This document shows, in pieces, positions 29,861 through 37,748 of a stretch of DNA of 64,000 bases. Position 1 is the first letter of the stretch, and the number at the start of each line of letters is the position of its first letter. This DNA comes from Microcaldota archaeon (GTDB taxonomy: Archaea > Micrarchaeota > Micrarchaeia > Anstonellales > Bilamarchaeaceae): the NCBI GenBank assembly GCA_023129075.1, contig JAGMCT010000013.1, forward strand, positions 50,677-114,676. The letters run 5' to 3'. The translations under genes were made by a program, and so were the position numbers. The notes under the pieces were generated by a model. The model had not been told where the DNA came from. It did no database searches and was given only the letters and a program-made list of their open reading frames with translations.

Positions 29861-29868
29861 TTTAAAAA
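29861..29868 (-). promoter_or_regulatory. TATA box of the mcm operon
   Basis: Minus-strand TTTTTTAAA type element about 53 bp before the mcm ATG. Confidence 0.5.
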
Positions 29869-29883
29869 AATAGATGATTGGGT

Positions 29884-29897
29884 GTAACCATAGTTAC
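29884..29897 (-). promoter_or_regulatory. Palindromic operator candidate upstream of mcm
   Basis: Reads GTAACTATGGTTAC on the mcm strand, followed by AC. Arms GTAAC/GTTAC are perfect with 4 bases between. Its centre is about 26 bp from the TATA centre. The same 14-mer lies at 30861-30874. Confidence 0.6.
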
Positions 29898-29903
29898 ATT
29901 ATC

Positions 29904-30812
29904 CTACTTAATTTTCATCAATCTGGCATTTCTAATCGGCTTCTGAGGTATCCTTAGGCTGCCTTTTTTTAAGAGTATATTGTCATTTTGTTCTGAAAGC
30001 CATTTCCTGTACAGTTTCAAAGCAACCTCTTTTGCTCCTGGGCCTTTTATTCTTCTTAGGAATCCCATCAAGGTTTCTTTGCTTGTGTTCTTATCAATAT
30101 TTTTTTCTATGACTCGGCCGAGGGCGCGAACAGCATTCTTTTTTACATCCTCACCGCTCTTTTCCAGTTTACTGAATAAGGGCTCTATCGCATCAGGATT
30201 TCCAAACCCGGCCAGGGACCATATTACTGCTACCTGCACTTCCATATCCTCATCATCAAGCATTCCCAACACATCTGGAAACGCAATTGCATCTCTTCTT
30301 CGACTTAACGACCTTAAGGCATTCTTTCTTACCCCTGCACTCTCATCCTTTAGTGCTTCTATCAGGGGTTCTGTTGCTTCCGGGTTTTCGGCATTTATCA
30401 GTTTCCCAGCAGCAATCTCTCTCCTACCAGGGTCCTCGTCTTTCAGTTCTTTGAATAGATCGTTGAGTTCTTTTTCATCAAAAAACCTTGGCTTTCTCAT
30501 GTAACCCATAGTTCTGAGGGCGGAAATCGTATGGAGGGTGTTGGGAGTGTAAAGAATACGGGGGGGAACAGCATGACAAACAACAGGAGTTTTTGGCATG
30601 GGCATCTGTCTTGGAGCAGGTTTTTCCAGGGATTCTGGAAGAAACCCTATATCCTGCTTCTGTGCCCTGGACAATTGAGTCATTGCAAAGGAATTGAAAA
30701 TCTCGTGGCCGACGATAAAGAAAACAGAGAGAGAAATGTTTCTTATAAATCTGCTTAAACCGGCAGTAATGGTTCGGAATAACGGCTCTTTTGGTTCTGC
30801 TTTTATTTCCAT
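29904..30812 (-). CDS. HEAT-repeat protein with N-terminal membrane segment
   Basis: 302 residues. A hydrophobic segment near residues 24-40 (LSVFFIVGHEIF) is followed by a Pro-rich linker and then about four HEAT/PBS-lyase-type repeats (AAGKLINAENPEATEPLIEAL, ALRSLSRRRDAIAFPDVLGML, VIWSLAGFGNPDAIEPLF). Such repeats mediate protein contacts. Its promoter is divergent from the repair operon and shares the 30861 palindrome. The role is unknown. Confidence 0.82.
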   Translation of the reverse strand: MEIKAEPKEPLFRTITAGLSRFIRNISLSVFFIVGHEIFNSFAMTQLSRAQKQDIGFLPESLEKPAPRQMPMPKTPVVCHAVPPRILYTPNTLHTISALRTMGYMRKPRFFDEKELNDLFKELKDEDPGRREIAAGKLINAENPEATEPLIEALKDESAGVRKNALRSLSRRRDAIAFPDVLGMLDDEDMEVQVAVIWSLAGFGNPDAIEPLFSKLEKSGEDVKKNAVRALGRVIEKNIDKNTSKETLMGFLRRIKGPGAKEVALKLYRKWLSEQNDNILLKKGSLRIPQKPIRNARLMKIK

Positions 30813-30837
30813 ATGCTTATATTTATGAACACAAAAG

Positions 30838-30846
30838 TATTTAAAC
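30838..30846 (-). promoter_or_regulatory. TATA box of the HEAT-repeat gene
   Basis: Minus-strand GTTTAAATA, about 30 bp before the ATG, on one side of the 30861 palindrome. Confidence 0.5.
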
Positions 30847-30860
30847 CTAACGAATCAAAC

Positions 30861-30874
30861 GTAACCATAGTTAC
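30861..30874 (+). promoter_or_regulatory. Palindromic operator candidate between the HEAT gene and the repair operon
   Basis: GTAACCATAGTTAC, centred about 26 bp from the HEAT-gene TATA and 28 bp from the repair-operon TATA. The same palindrome is placed equally at mcm. On the repair-operon side it is followed by AC and then an AA a few bases on, as at mcm. Confidence 0.6.
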
Positions 30875-30890
30875 ACGAACCGCGCAAAAC

Positions 30891-30899
30891 ATTTATAAA
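30891..30899 (+). promoter_or_regulatory. TATA box of the PIN-XPF-EndoQ operon
   Basis: ATTTATAAA about 26 bp before the ATG at 30921, which supports that start and a leaderless message. Confidence 0.6.
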
Positions 30900-30920
30900 C
30901 ATCAGGAAAGAAGCCGGATT

Positions 30921-31469
30921 ATGACCCCCCCTCTTACAGAAAAGGATTTTCTCAAAGAGATGCTCTCTATTTTTAGAAAAAGAAACCAGAAAAAAATGAG
31001 AAAACTCAACGATAAAATACTAAGGCAGGCCGTCATCTCCTTTTCAAAGGAATTCTATGAACTAGCAATAATCTGTTATGTACTCGCAAAAATCCTTTCA
31101 AAACCAAGATATACGAATCTAATGCATAAACCAATCCTTTTGGAAATAGAAAAAAAACTTGAAAATGCATCAAAAAAACCAAAGAAGGAATTAAGAAAAG
31201 AATTTCAATCTCTGAAAAAAACCATAACCTCCCTTGATCAGAAAGACTCCAGATATGTAACAGGTTTGATTACAAAGGGAAGAATAAAAACAGCTGCAAT
31301 CCTTTATGCACAAGGTCTTTCTCTTGGAATCGCAGCAGAAACCGCAGGAATAGACAAACAGGAAATAATGGCGTATGCAGGAATAACAAGGATGTTTGAC
31401 CGCTTAAAGGAAAAAAAAGACCTTAAACAGAGGCTCAAGGAATTAAAGGGAGTGATGGAAAATGACTGA
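30921..31469 (+). CDS. Small helical protein with a possible HTH, partner of the PIN protein
   Basis: 182 residues from the ATG at 30921. A longer reading from 30813 would include the TATA box and operator, so I rejected it. The protein is helical and Lys-rich. Near the C-terminus GLSLGIAAETAGIDKQEIMAYAG resembles a helix-turn-helix. Its stop overlaps the PIN gene start by 8 nt. It could be the antitoxin and autoregulator of the PIN protein, and might bind the palindrome at its own promoter; both are inference. Confidence 0.75.
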   Translation: MTPPLTEKDFLKEMLSIFRKRNQKKMRKLNDKILRQAVISFSKEFYELAIICYVLAKILSKPRYTNLMHKPILLEIEKKLENASKKPKKELRKEFQSLKKTITSLDQKDSRYVTGLITKGRIKTAAILYAQGLSLGIAAETAGIDKQEIMAYAGITRMFDRLKEKKDLKQRLKELKGVMEND

Positions 31470-32133
31470 TTTCATATGCGATTCCAGTTCACTTATCTCT
31501 TTTACTGATTCATGTTTGGTAAAGGCCCTTTCATTCCTGAAATCAAAAGGCGCCAGATTCTTCATTCCTCCCTCAGTACTTTACGAATCTGTAACACATC
31601 CCCTTGAGCTGAAAATGCGAGCCTACCGTTTCTCTGCAATAAAACTCAAGGATTACATCAACAAAAATCGTATTGAAGTTGTGAAACTAGGGGAAGACAA
31701 TAAAAGAAAGCAGTTCATGAAGCTCTGCAACGAATTATTTTATGCAAGAGGGAGACCGCTAAAACTTGTTCATCTTGGGGAAGCTGAAATGATAATGCTT
31801 GCAAAGGAAACAGGAGTAAAAAATCTCATGATGGATGAAAGGACAACAAGACTTATAATAGAAGACCCTATGCTCTTGAAAGAACACCTCCAAAAGGAAT
31901 TGAGAGTTAATATAATGGCGAATAAAAATAATCTACAAAAGATACATAATATAACCCAGGGAATGAAAATCTTCAGAAGCACAGAGATACTTGCTTATGC
32001 GTATGAAAAGGGTTTCTTCAAAAGCTATGGTGAACTGGAGGGGGATGCTGTTGAATCTGCCCTTTATAGTTTGAAATATTCCGGATGCAGTATAGGGTTT
32101 AACGAGATTGAAGAATATGTGGGAGAAATATGA
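31462..32133 (+). CDS. PIN-domain protein (putative RNase)
   Basis: 223 residues. The acidic PIN residues are recognisable: Asp in CDSSSLIS, Glu in LYESV, Glu in HLGEAEMI and Asp in LMMDERTTR. The domain takes the first 140 residues; a helical C-terminal extension of 80 residues follows, longer than in VapC toxins. It is coupled to the small helical gene before it and to the XPF nuclease after it (ATGA), so it may be a repair-linked nuclease rather than a classical toxin. Confidence 0.82.
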   Translation: MTDFICDSSSLISFTDSCLVKALSFLKSKGARFFIPPSVLYESVTHPLELKMRAYRFSAIKLKDYINKNRIEVVKLGEDNKRKQFMKLCNELFYARGRPLKLVHLGEAEMIMLAKETGVKNLMMDERTTRLIIEDPMLLKEHLQKELRVNIMANKNNLQKIHNITQGMKIFRSTEILAYAYEKGFFKSYGELEGDAVESALYSLKYSGCSIGFNEIEEYVGEI

Positions 32134-32762
32134 AACTAAAAATAATAATGGATGCAAGAGAAGAGCCATTGATAAAAGAATTGCTTGAAATGCAGGGGGC
32201 AGAGGTTCAAAATAAATTAATTCCAACAGGAGACTTTATCTGTTCAGACAGGTCGGTTGTTGAAAGAAAAACAAGAAGTGATTTTGAAGGCTCAATAATA
32301 GACGGCAGATTATTTCAGCAACTGAAAAGATTAAAAGAAGAATATCAGACTCCGATAATAATTGTAGAAGGAAAAAGTCCTGAAAGAAGGATAAACAAAA
32401 AAGCACTTCTCGGCGCTTATGCTTCCATACTTACTGATTTTAACTGCGGGCTTTTTTTTACAAGAAATCTTGAAAGCACTGCAGAGGTTATCTATTCTAT
32501 AGCCCATCATGAACAGATAGCAGAAAAAAGAGAAGTGCGGATTGCACCTTCAAGAAAAGGAAGAACTATGAGGGAAAAGCAAAAGGCAATTGTAGAAATG
32601 CTTCCTTTGGTCGGACCCAAAATGGCTGAAAAACTCCTAAAGCATTTTGGAAGCATAAAAAAACTCTTTAATGCAAAGGAAGAAAAACTTCTCAAAATGG
32701 ACGGAATGGGGAAAATAGGGGCAAAAACAATAAGAAATGTTATTGAGGAGGAATACCAATGA
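32130..32762 (+). CDS. XPF/ERCC4-type structure-specific nuclease
   Basis: 210 residues: an ERCC4 nuclease domain (GDFICSDRSVVERKTRSD gives the metal site ERKxxxD) followed by two helix-hairpin-helix motifs (VGPKMAEKLLKHFGS and GMGKIGAKTI). No helicase domain is fused, so it resembles the short archaeal XPF rather than full Hef. It would cut flaps and fork structures. It overlaps both neighbours by ATGA. Confidence 0.93.
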   Translation: MKLKIIMDAREEPLIKELLEMQGAEVQNKLIPTGDFICSDRSVVERKTRSDFEGSIIDGRLFQQLKRLKEEYQTPIIIVEGKSPERRINKKALLGAYASILTDFNCGLFFTRNLESTAEVIYSIAHHEQIAEKREVRIAPSRKGRTMREKQKAIVEMLPLVGPKMAEKLLKHFGSIKKLFNAKEEKLLKMDGMGKIGAKTIRNVIEEEYQ

Positions 32763-33991
32763 AGATTACTGCAGATTTACATATTCACTCAAAATATTCA
32801 CGTGCAACCAGCAAGAATTCAGAACCTGATGGTTTGAGTGAATGGGCAAAGATAAAGGGTCTTGACCTGATTGGAACCGGAGACTTTACCCACCCGCTCT
32901 GGCTCAAGGAATTAAAGGAAAAACTTTCTGAAAAAGAAAAAGGAATCTATGAATACAATGGAATAAATTTCCTTTTAACTACTGAGATAAGCAATATATT
33001 CAAGGTTGGAGAAAAAACAAAGAAAATGCATACTGTTCTTTTTGCTCCTTCCTTTGAGGTTGCTGAACAGATAAATGATGTTTTATCTAAATACGGAAAT
33101 CTAAAGGAAGATGGAAGGCCGACGCTTTCAATCTCTTCAGCAGAACTCCTTGAGAGGATAAAAGAAATTGAAAAGGATATTTTCATACTTCTTGCACACA
33201 TCTGGACTCCATGGTTCTCTGTTTTTGGCTCTAAATCAGGATTTGATTCTCTGGAAGAGGCATTTGGAGAAACAAAAAAATATATAGACGGCCTTGAGAC
33301 CGGATTGAGCAGCGACCCTGCAATGAATTGGATAGTGAGTGAATTGAATGATTACCCTTTGCTTTCAAACAGCGATGCACACTCTCCTCCGAAATTGGGA
33401 AGGGAATTCAATCTGTTTGAGATGGAAAAACTTTCCTATTCCTCGCTTATAAAAACCATAAAAACAGGAAAAGGATTTTTGAAAACCTATGAATTTTATC
33501 CGCAGGAAGGAAAGTATTTCTGGGACGGACACAGGAAATGCAATGTCCAGCTTTCCCCATATGATGCAATAAAACTCAAAAATATCTGTCCTGTGTGCAG
33601 GAAACCGCTTACTCTGGGTGTTCTGCACAGGATTGTTGAACTCTCTGATAAAAAAGAGGGCTTTAAACCCAAAAATGCGGTTGATTTTGAATACCACATT
33701 CCCCTGCCGTTGCTGATTGCTTCAATAAAAGGAAAGGGAGAGAATACCCAGGGGGTTCAAAAAATATACTTTGATATGATAAAATACTTTGGAAACGAAT
33801 TCAAGGCATACAATGCTCCTGAAGAAGAGCTTGGGTTCGTGGTTGATAAAGAAATTGTTAATGGAATAAAAAAAGTAAGAGAAGGAAAACTAAAATGGAG
33901 CCCTGGTTATGACGGGGTTTTTGGACATCCATTATTAAAAAATGAAGAGGTTCCCTCAGGAATAAAACAGAGAACACTTGGAGAATATTAG
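32759..33991 (+). CDS. Endonuclease Q (PHP-family DNA repair endonuclease)
   Basis: 410 residues, close to the length of Pyrococcus EndoQ. DLHIHSKYSRATS, GTGDFTHP, LLTTEIS, LLAHIW and SNSDAHSP carry the PHP metal ligands. A zinc-binding part includes CPVCRKP, and a helical C-terminus ends in KQRTLGEY. EndoQ nicks DNA 5' of deaminated bases such as uracil and hypoxanthine (known for the family). Being last in an operon with an XPF nuclease fits base-damage repair. Confidence 0.9.
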   Translation: MKITADLHIHSKYSRATSKNSEPDGLSEWAKIKGLDLIGTGDFTHPLWLKELKEKLSEKEKGIYEYNGINFLLTTEISNIFKVGEKTKKMHTVLFAPSFEVAEQINDVLSKYGNLKEDGRPTLSISSAELLERIKEIEKDIFILLAHIWTPWFSVFGSKSGFDSLEEAFGETKKYIDGLETGLSSDPAMNWIVSELNDYPLLSNSDAHSPPKLGREFNLFEMEKLSYSSLIKTIKTGKGFLKTYEFYPQEGKYFWDGHRKCNVQLSPYDAIKLKNICPVCRKPLTLGVLHRIVELSDKKEGFKPKNAVDFEYHIPLPLLIASIKGKGENTQGVQKIYFDMIKYFGNEFKAYNAPEEELGFVVDKEIVNGIKKVREGKLKWSPGYDGVFGHPLLKNEEVPSGIKQRTLGEY

Positions 33992-34389
33992 TTGTTTTTG
34001 TTTACTTTTTTTCCAAGTGTTTTAGCTTTTTCAAATTGTTTCGGCTTGTGCAGCTGCTTTTTATCAATTGGTTCCTGGCGTGAAAGAAAAGAATCTGTTT
34101 CTCTTTTAATTAGCTCTGCTATCTCTTTATGGCCTTCCCTATTGGCAAGCTGAAGTGCTGTAAGTCCATTTTCATCTTTTACAAAGGGGTTTACGCCCTG
34201 CTCAAATGCTTTTTGAACATCCTTGTAAATGCCGATATATGCACCATTCAAAAGAAGCAGTTCCCACCTTCCTATGTGAGCTTTATGCCAAAGGGTATTC
34301 TTTCTATTAAATTTTTCTGTATTGTTGACCACAATAACACCAGTCCAAATGATGTTCAGAAATGTTTTTAAATGGGTGTCATGAACCAC
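33988..34389 (-). CDS. Small ankyrin-repeat protein
   Basis: Up to 133 residues. One clear ankyrin repeat, ENGLTALQLANREGHKEIAELI, with a degenerate one before it and a Lys-rich tail. The start is uncertain: a GTG at 34389, or a GTG at 34332 that fits a TATA-like ATTTAAAAA at about 34365-34373 better. Its stop overlaps the EndoQ stop by 4 nt on the other strand. Confidence 0.7.
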   Translation of the reverse strand: MVHDTHLKTFLNIIWTGVIVVNNTEKFNRKNTLWHKAHIGRWELLLLNGAYIGIYKDVQKAFEQGVNPFVKDENGLTALQLANREGHKEIAELIKRETDSFLSRQEPIDKKQLHKPKQFEKAKTLGKKVNKNN

Positions 34390-34416
34390 AATAAATTACT
34401 ATGAATAAAAGACAAT

Positions 34417-34427
34417 AATTTAAATAG
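34417..34427 (+). promoter_or_regulatory. TATA box of glycyl-tRNA synthetase
   Basis: AATTTAAATAG, about 39 bp before the ATG at 34461. The inner AATTTAAAT is symmetrical and could also serve the ankyrin gene. Confidence 0.5.
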
Positions 34428-34460
34428 TATTCTTAAAAAAGAAAAAGAGTGGTGAAAACA

Positions 34461-35933
34461 ATGAAACTCCATGAAAGGATATTTGAACTCGCACTCTCAC
34501 GGTCTTTCTTCTTTCCAAGCAATGAAATCTATAAGGCAAATGCAGGATTCTATGATTTCGGCCCTACAGGCCTGCTCATGAAAAAAAGGATGGAAAACCT
34601 ATGGAGAAGAATGTTTATACAGGAAGAGGGTTTCCATGAGATTGAAAGCACTACAGTAACTCCTGAAATAGTCCTGCAGGCATCAGGGCATGTAGATGAA
34701 TTTACCGACCCTGTAGTGGAATGCAAAAAATGCAGCACCAAATTCCGTGCCGACCACATAATAGAAAACAAAGGAGTGAAATGGGACGGAAAACTTGAAA
34801 CCCTAAATAAAGTAATAAAAGAAAAAGATATTCACTGTTCATCCTGCGGAGGAGAATTCAGTGATGCAGTCTTTTCAAACCTTATGTTTGCAACCGGAAT
34901 AGGGGTGGAAGCATCAAAAGCATATCTAAGGCCTGAGACCGCCCAGGGAATATTCACCTCCTTCCACAGAATTTTCAGAAACCACGGAATGAAACTTCCC
35001 ATAGCAGTCGGCCAGATTGGAAGGAGTTTCAGAAATGAAATTTCTCCAAGAAAAGCGCTTGTCCGCTTAAGAGAATTCACACAGATGGAGCTTGAATATT
35101 TCTTTAATCCTGCATTCCAGAATATTGAAAATTTTGAACAAATAAAGGAGAAAAAAATAATACTGCTTACAAGAGAAGCACAGGAAAAAAAGGAAAAGCC
35201 TGTTGAAATAAGCGCCGGGGAAATGGTTGAGAAAGGAATCTGCAACGAAATAATGGCCCACTTCTTAGTCAAGGAATGGGAATATTACAAAAAGGTGGGC
35301 TTGGATGAAAAAAGGATGTGGTTCCGCCATCTTTTGGACAATGAAACACCGCACTATTCAAAAGGAAATATGGATTTGGAGGTTGAAACCTCCTATGGAA
35401 TAATAGAGATTGCAGGAAACGCTTACAGAACAGATTATGACCTTAGACAGCATCAGAAATTCAGCAGGCAGAATCTTGAGGTTTTTGACCCTAAAGAAAA
35501 CAAAAAAGTCCTTCCTCATGTAGTTGAAGTTTCTATGGGAGTTGACCGCATGTTTTTCTGTGTTCTTGAACATTCATTCAGAGAAAAAAGCAAGGAAAAA
35601 GAATGGGAGTGGTTTGAATTCAGTCCATTAATTTGTCCTTATGAAGTAGCTGTGTTTCCTTTGGTAAAAAAAGACGGTCTGCTTGAAAAAGCAGAAGAAC
35701 TCGCAAAGCAACTAAGAGAGGATTTCCAGGTATTCTTTCATCCAAGCGGAAGCATAGGAAGAAGATATGCAAGGGCTGATGAGATTGGGATTTCATATTC
35801 CCTAACCATAGATTATGACACAATGGATGACAATACAGTAACAATAAGGGAAAGAAATACAGGAAAACAAGAAAGAGTAAAAATAGAAAATCTAAAAGAA
35901 GAAATAAAAAAGAAAATTAGTGCTTTTTTATAA
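34461..35933 (+). CDS. glyS: Glycyl-tRNA synthetase (archaeal/eukaryotic dimeric type)
   Basis: 490 residues from the ATG at 34461, chosen over a GTG at 34449 because GGTGA lies 5 nt before it. Class II motif 2 is FRNEISPRKALVRLREF and motif 3 is GSIGRRYARADEIG. RPETAQGIF and the zinc cysteines (CKKC, CSSCG) are typical of this family. The gene ends inside the 3' end of the convergent ACT-domain gene (17-nt overlap). Confidence 0.96.
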   Translation: MKLHERIFELALSRSFFFPSNEIYKANAGFYDFGPTGLLMKKRMENLWRRMFIQEEGFHEIESTTVTPEIVLQASGHVDEFTDPVVECKKCSTKFRADHIIENKGVKWDGKLETLNKVIKEKDIHCSSCGGEFSDAVFSNLMFATGIGVEASKAYLRPETAQGIFTSFHRIFRNHGMKLPIAVGQIGRSFRNEISPRKALVRLREFTQMELEYFFNPAFQNIENFEQIKEKKIILLTREAQEKKEKPVEISAGEMVEKGICNEIMAHFLVKEWEYYKKVGLDEKRMWFRHLLDNETPHYSKGNMDLEVETSYGIIEIAGNAYRTDYDLRQHQKFSRQNLEVFDPKENKKVLPHVVEVSMGVDRMFFCVLEHSFREKSKEKEWEWFEFSPLICPYEVAVFPLVKKDGLLEKAEELAKQLREDFQVFFHPSGSIGRRYARADEIGISYSLTIDYDTMDDNTVTIRERNTGKQERVKIENLKEEIKKKISAFL

Positions 35934-36312
35934 TCTCAAGCGCCTTTGAATATTGCTCGTCTCTTGGTTTTAATGCAACATCTGTTGTTTCTGACCTTTT
36001 GTTTATAATGTACACACTTTCAAGGTCTATTCCCTTATTTGCAAACTTTCGTGTTATCTTTCCTAATTCTCCGGGCCTATTTGTCATCTCAACAACAATA
36101 ATATCGGATACAATAATATTCTTTATTCCTTTAATTTTCTCAAGGGTTTTCCTTGCGCTTGTAACATCTTTTGTGACAACCCTGAAAACAGCATTCTTAT
36201 CGCTTTCATAAGCTGAGATTGCCTCTATGTTTATTCCTACTCCCCCCAGTGCTTCTGCAATGGTAGCAAGTGTTCCTACACTATTCTCTGCTATTATTGT
36301 TACTTCATTCAT
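35917..36312 (-). CDS. Tandem ACT-domain protein
   Basis: 131 residues, two ACT domains (EVTIIAENSVGTLATIAEAL and VVEMTNRPGELGKITRKF). ACT pairs bind amino acids and regulate enzymes or transcription; no catalytic domain is attached, so the target is unknown. AGGTGA precedes the ATG. It overlaps the glyS 3' end by 17 nt on the opposite strand. Confidence 0.87.
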   Translation of the reverse strand: MNEVTIIAENSVGTLATIAEALGGVGINIEAISAYESDKNAVFRVVTKDVTSARKTLEKIKGIKNIIVSDIIVVEMTNRPGELGKITRKFANKGIDLESVYIINKRSETTDVALKPRDEQYSKALEIIKKH

Positions 36313-36343
36313 TTACTCACCTAAATGAGTAATTACAGAAAGT

Positions 36344-36353
36344 GCTTAAAAAC
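36344..36353. promoter_or_regulatory. Shared TATA element between the ACT gene and the 36380 gene
   Basis: GCTTAAAAAC lies 34 bp from the ACT start and 28-36 bp from the 36380 ATG, so a single near-symmetrical element may serve both divergent genes. Confidence 0.4.
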
Positions 36354-36379
36354 CTACCGTTTCACTAATAATAATTGAA

Positions 36380-37675
36380 ATGGTCCATAAAATACAACAA
36401 AAAAATCTGGCTGAAAAGCGAACCAAATTAGTTTCAAGAATGCTTGGAAAAGGATACAGCGGAAAGAAATTCGCAAAACTTTCCAGAGAGAAAAAAGAAA
36501 CAGCTTCTGAACTGGTAATAAAAAGGTATAATCTTCTTTTTAAAATGATAAAAAAAGAGATAACTTCCGAAGAACTCGTTGAACTTGACAACTGCAACAA
36601 AGAACTGGAAAAGAAATACGGGATGAAACTGTATTCTGCAAAGAAAATGTATGGGATAATCAAAAGATATTCAGATATAAAAAGAGAAAGCACCATAAAA
36701 AAATATGTTAGAAGAATGGAAACAAATCCAGAGGTATTTGTCATTTCAGAATTAAAAAATGTGATTCCAAAAAAAATGAAAGAAACGGAATTCAATCCAA
36801 ATCCAGCAGTATTTAGATCTATTCTTGAATTCAGAAACAGACCAAGAGGGAAAATAAGCAGATGGAGAAGAGATATTTGCAATACTGCATTTGTTCAAAT
36901 TGCAAACAAAGCAGATAGATATGAAGGAAAGAAAAGAAGAATGAGCATGAGAGAACTAAAAAAACAGATTCAGCAAAGGCTTGAATATATGAAAACCAAT
37001 TTCATGAAAACAAAGGAATTCAGAAGAAATAAAAGATACTGGAATTCTGTATTCAAAACAATGAATCCGGAGATTTTTATAAGTGTCGGAGTAAAAAACC
37101 TTGCAGGAGAGATTAAAGGTTCCAAGAAAAAAATAGATTTGGTAAAAAAAGAAATGGATAAATACGGCCCTCTTTACTTAAGCTTAAAACCTTCAAACAG
37201 GAATTTTTACTCTTTCGGTCTTTTTGAAGCAAACCGAAAAAAGGTTATGACATCCTACAGAATCGGAAGGGATATGAAAGTCAGGCATCCTTCCAGACTA
37301 AGCAGATATACAAAACTCCAGGACCACATAGATGGAGAGATTCTTTACATGTTAAACAGATTTTATTTGGTCGGGAAAGCTTTAAAGAAATCAGGAAATT
37401 TCGAAAACTTTGTTTCTTCTTTAGAAGGGGAATCATTTTCAAAAAAACGGGCTTTCCTAAGCTGCATTTATTATTTATCCAGAGATATGGAAAAAAATGA
37501 AACGCCTATAAGACTTCTTGTAGGAAATATGGTTTATAAAAGGTTAACACAAGGGGATGAAATACGAACACTCAAAGATATTTACTCAATTTTAAGAAAT
37601 TCAAAAAAACTAGAGGATGTTGCGACTCTTTATACAATGCTTGAAATGGAAGGAGTAAAGATAGCAAAAAGGTAA
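36380..37675 (+). CDS. Basic helical protein of unknown function
   Basis: 431 residues, rich in Lys and Arg throughout, no signal peptide or membrane segment. The composition and the patches RNRPRGKISRWRR and KKRRMSMRELKKQ suggest nucleic-acid binding. I recognise no family and see no catalytic motif. It stands alone with a short leader after the shared TATA element. Confidence 0.72.
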   Translation: MVHKIQQKNLAEKRTKLVSRMLGKGYSGKKFAKLSREKKETASELVIKRYNLLFKMIKKEITSEELVELDNCNKELEKKYGMKLYSAKKMYGIIKRYSDIKRESTIKKYVRRMETNPEVFVISELKNVIPKKMKETEFNPNPAVFRSILEFRNRPRGKISRWRRDICNTAFVQIANKADRYEGKKRRMSMRELKKQIQQRLEYMKTNFMKTKEFRRNKRYWNSVFKTMNPEIFISVGVKNLAGEIKGSKKKIDLVKKEMDKYGPLYLSLKPSNRNFYSFGLFEANRKKVMTSYRIGRDMKVRHPSRLSRYTKLQDHIDGEILYMLNRFYLVGKALKKSGNFENFVSSLEGESFSKKRAFLSCIYYLSRDMEKNETPIRLLVGNMVYKRLTQGDEIRTLKDIYSILRNSKKLEDVATLYTMLEMEGVKIAKR

Positions 37676-37748
37676 AATGGAAAAACTTTTCCTTTGGCAA
37701 ATTCAAGGTGGTTTGTCGCGATATTACTTTTACAGAACAATGGATGAT

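Noticed and set aside
30813-30920. Upstream extension of the small helical gene before the PIN protein
   Set aside because: It would translate the palindrome and the TATA box; the ATG at 30921 is correctly spaced from that TATA.
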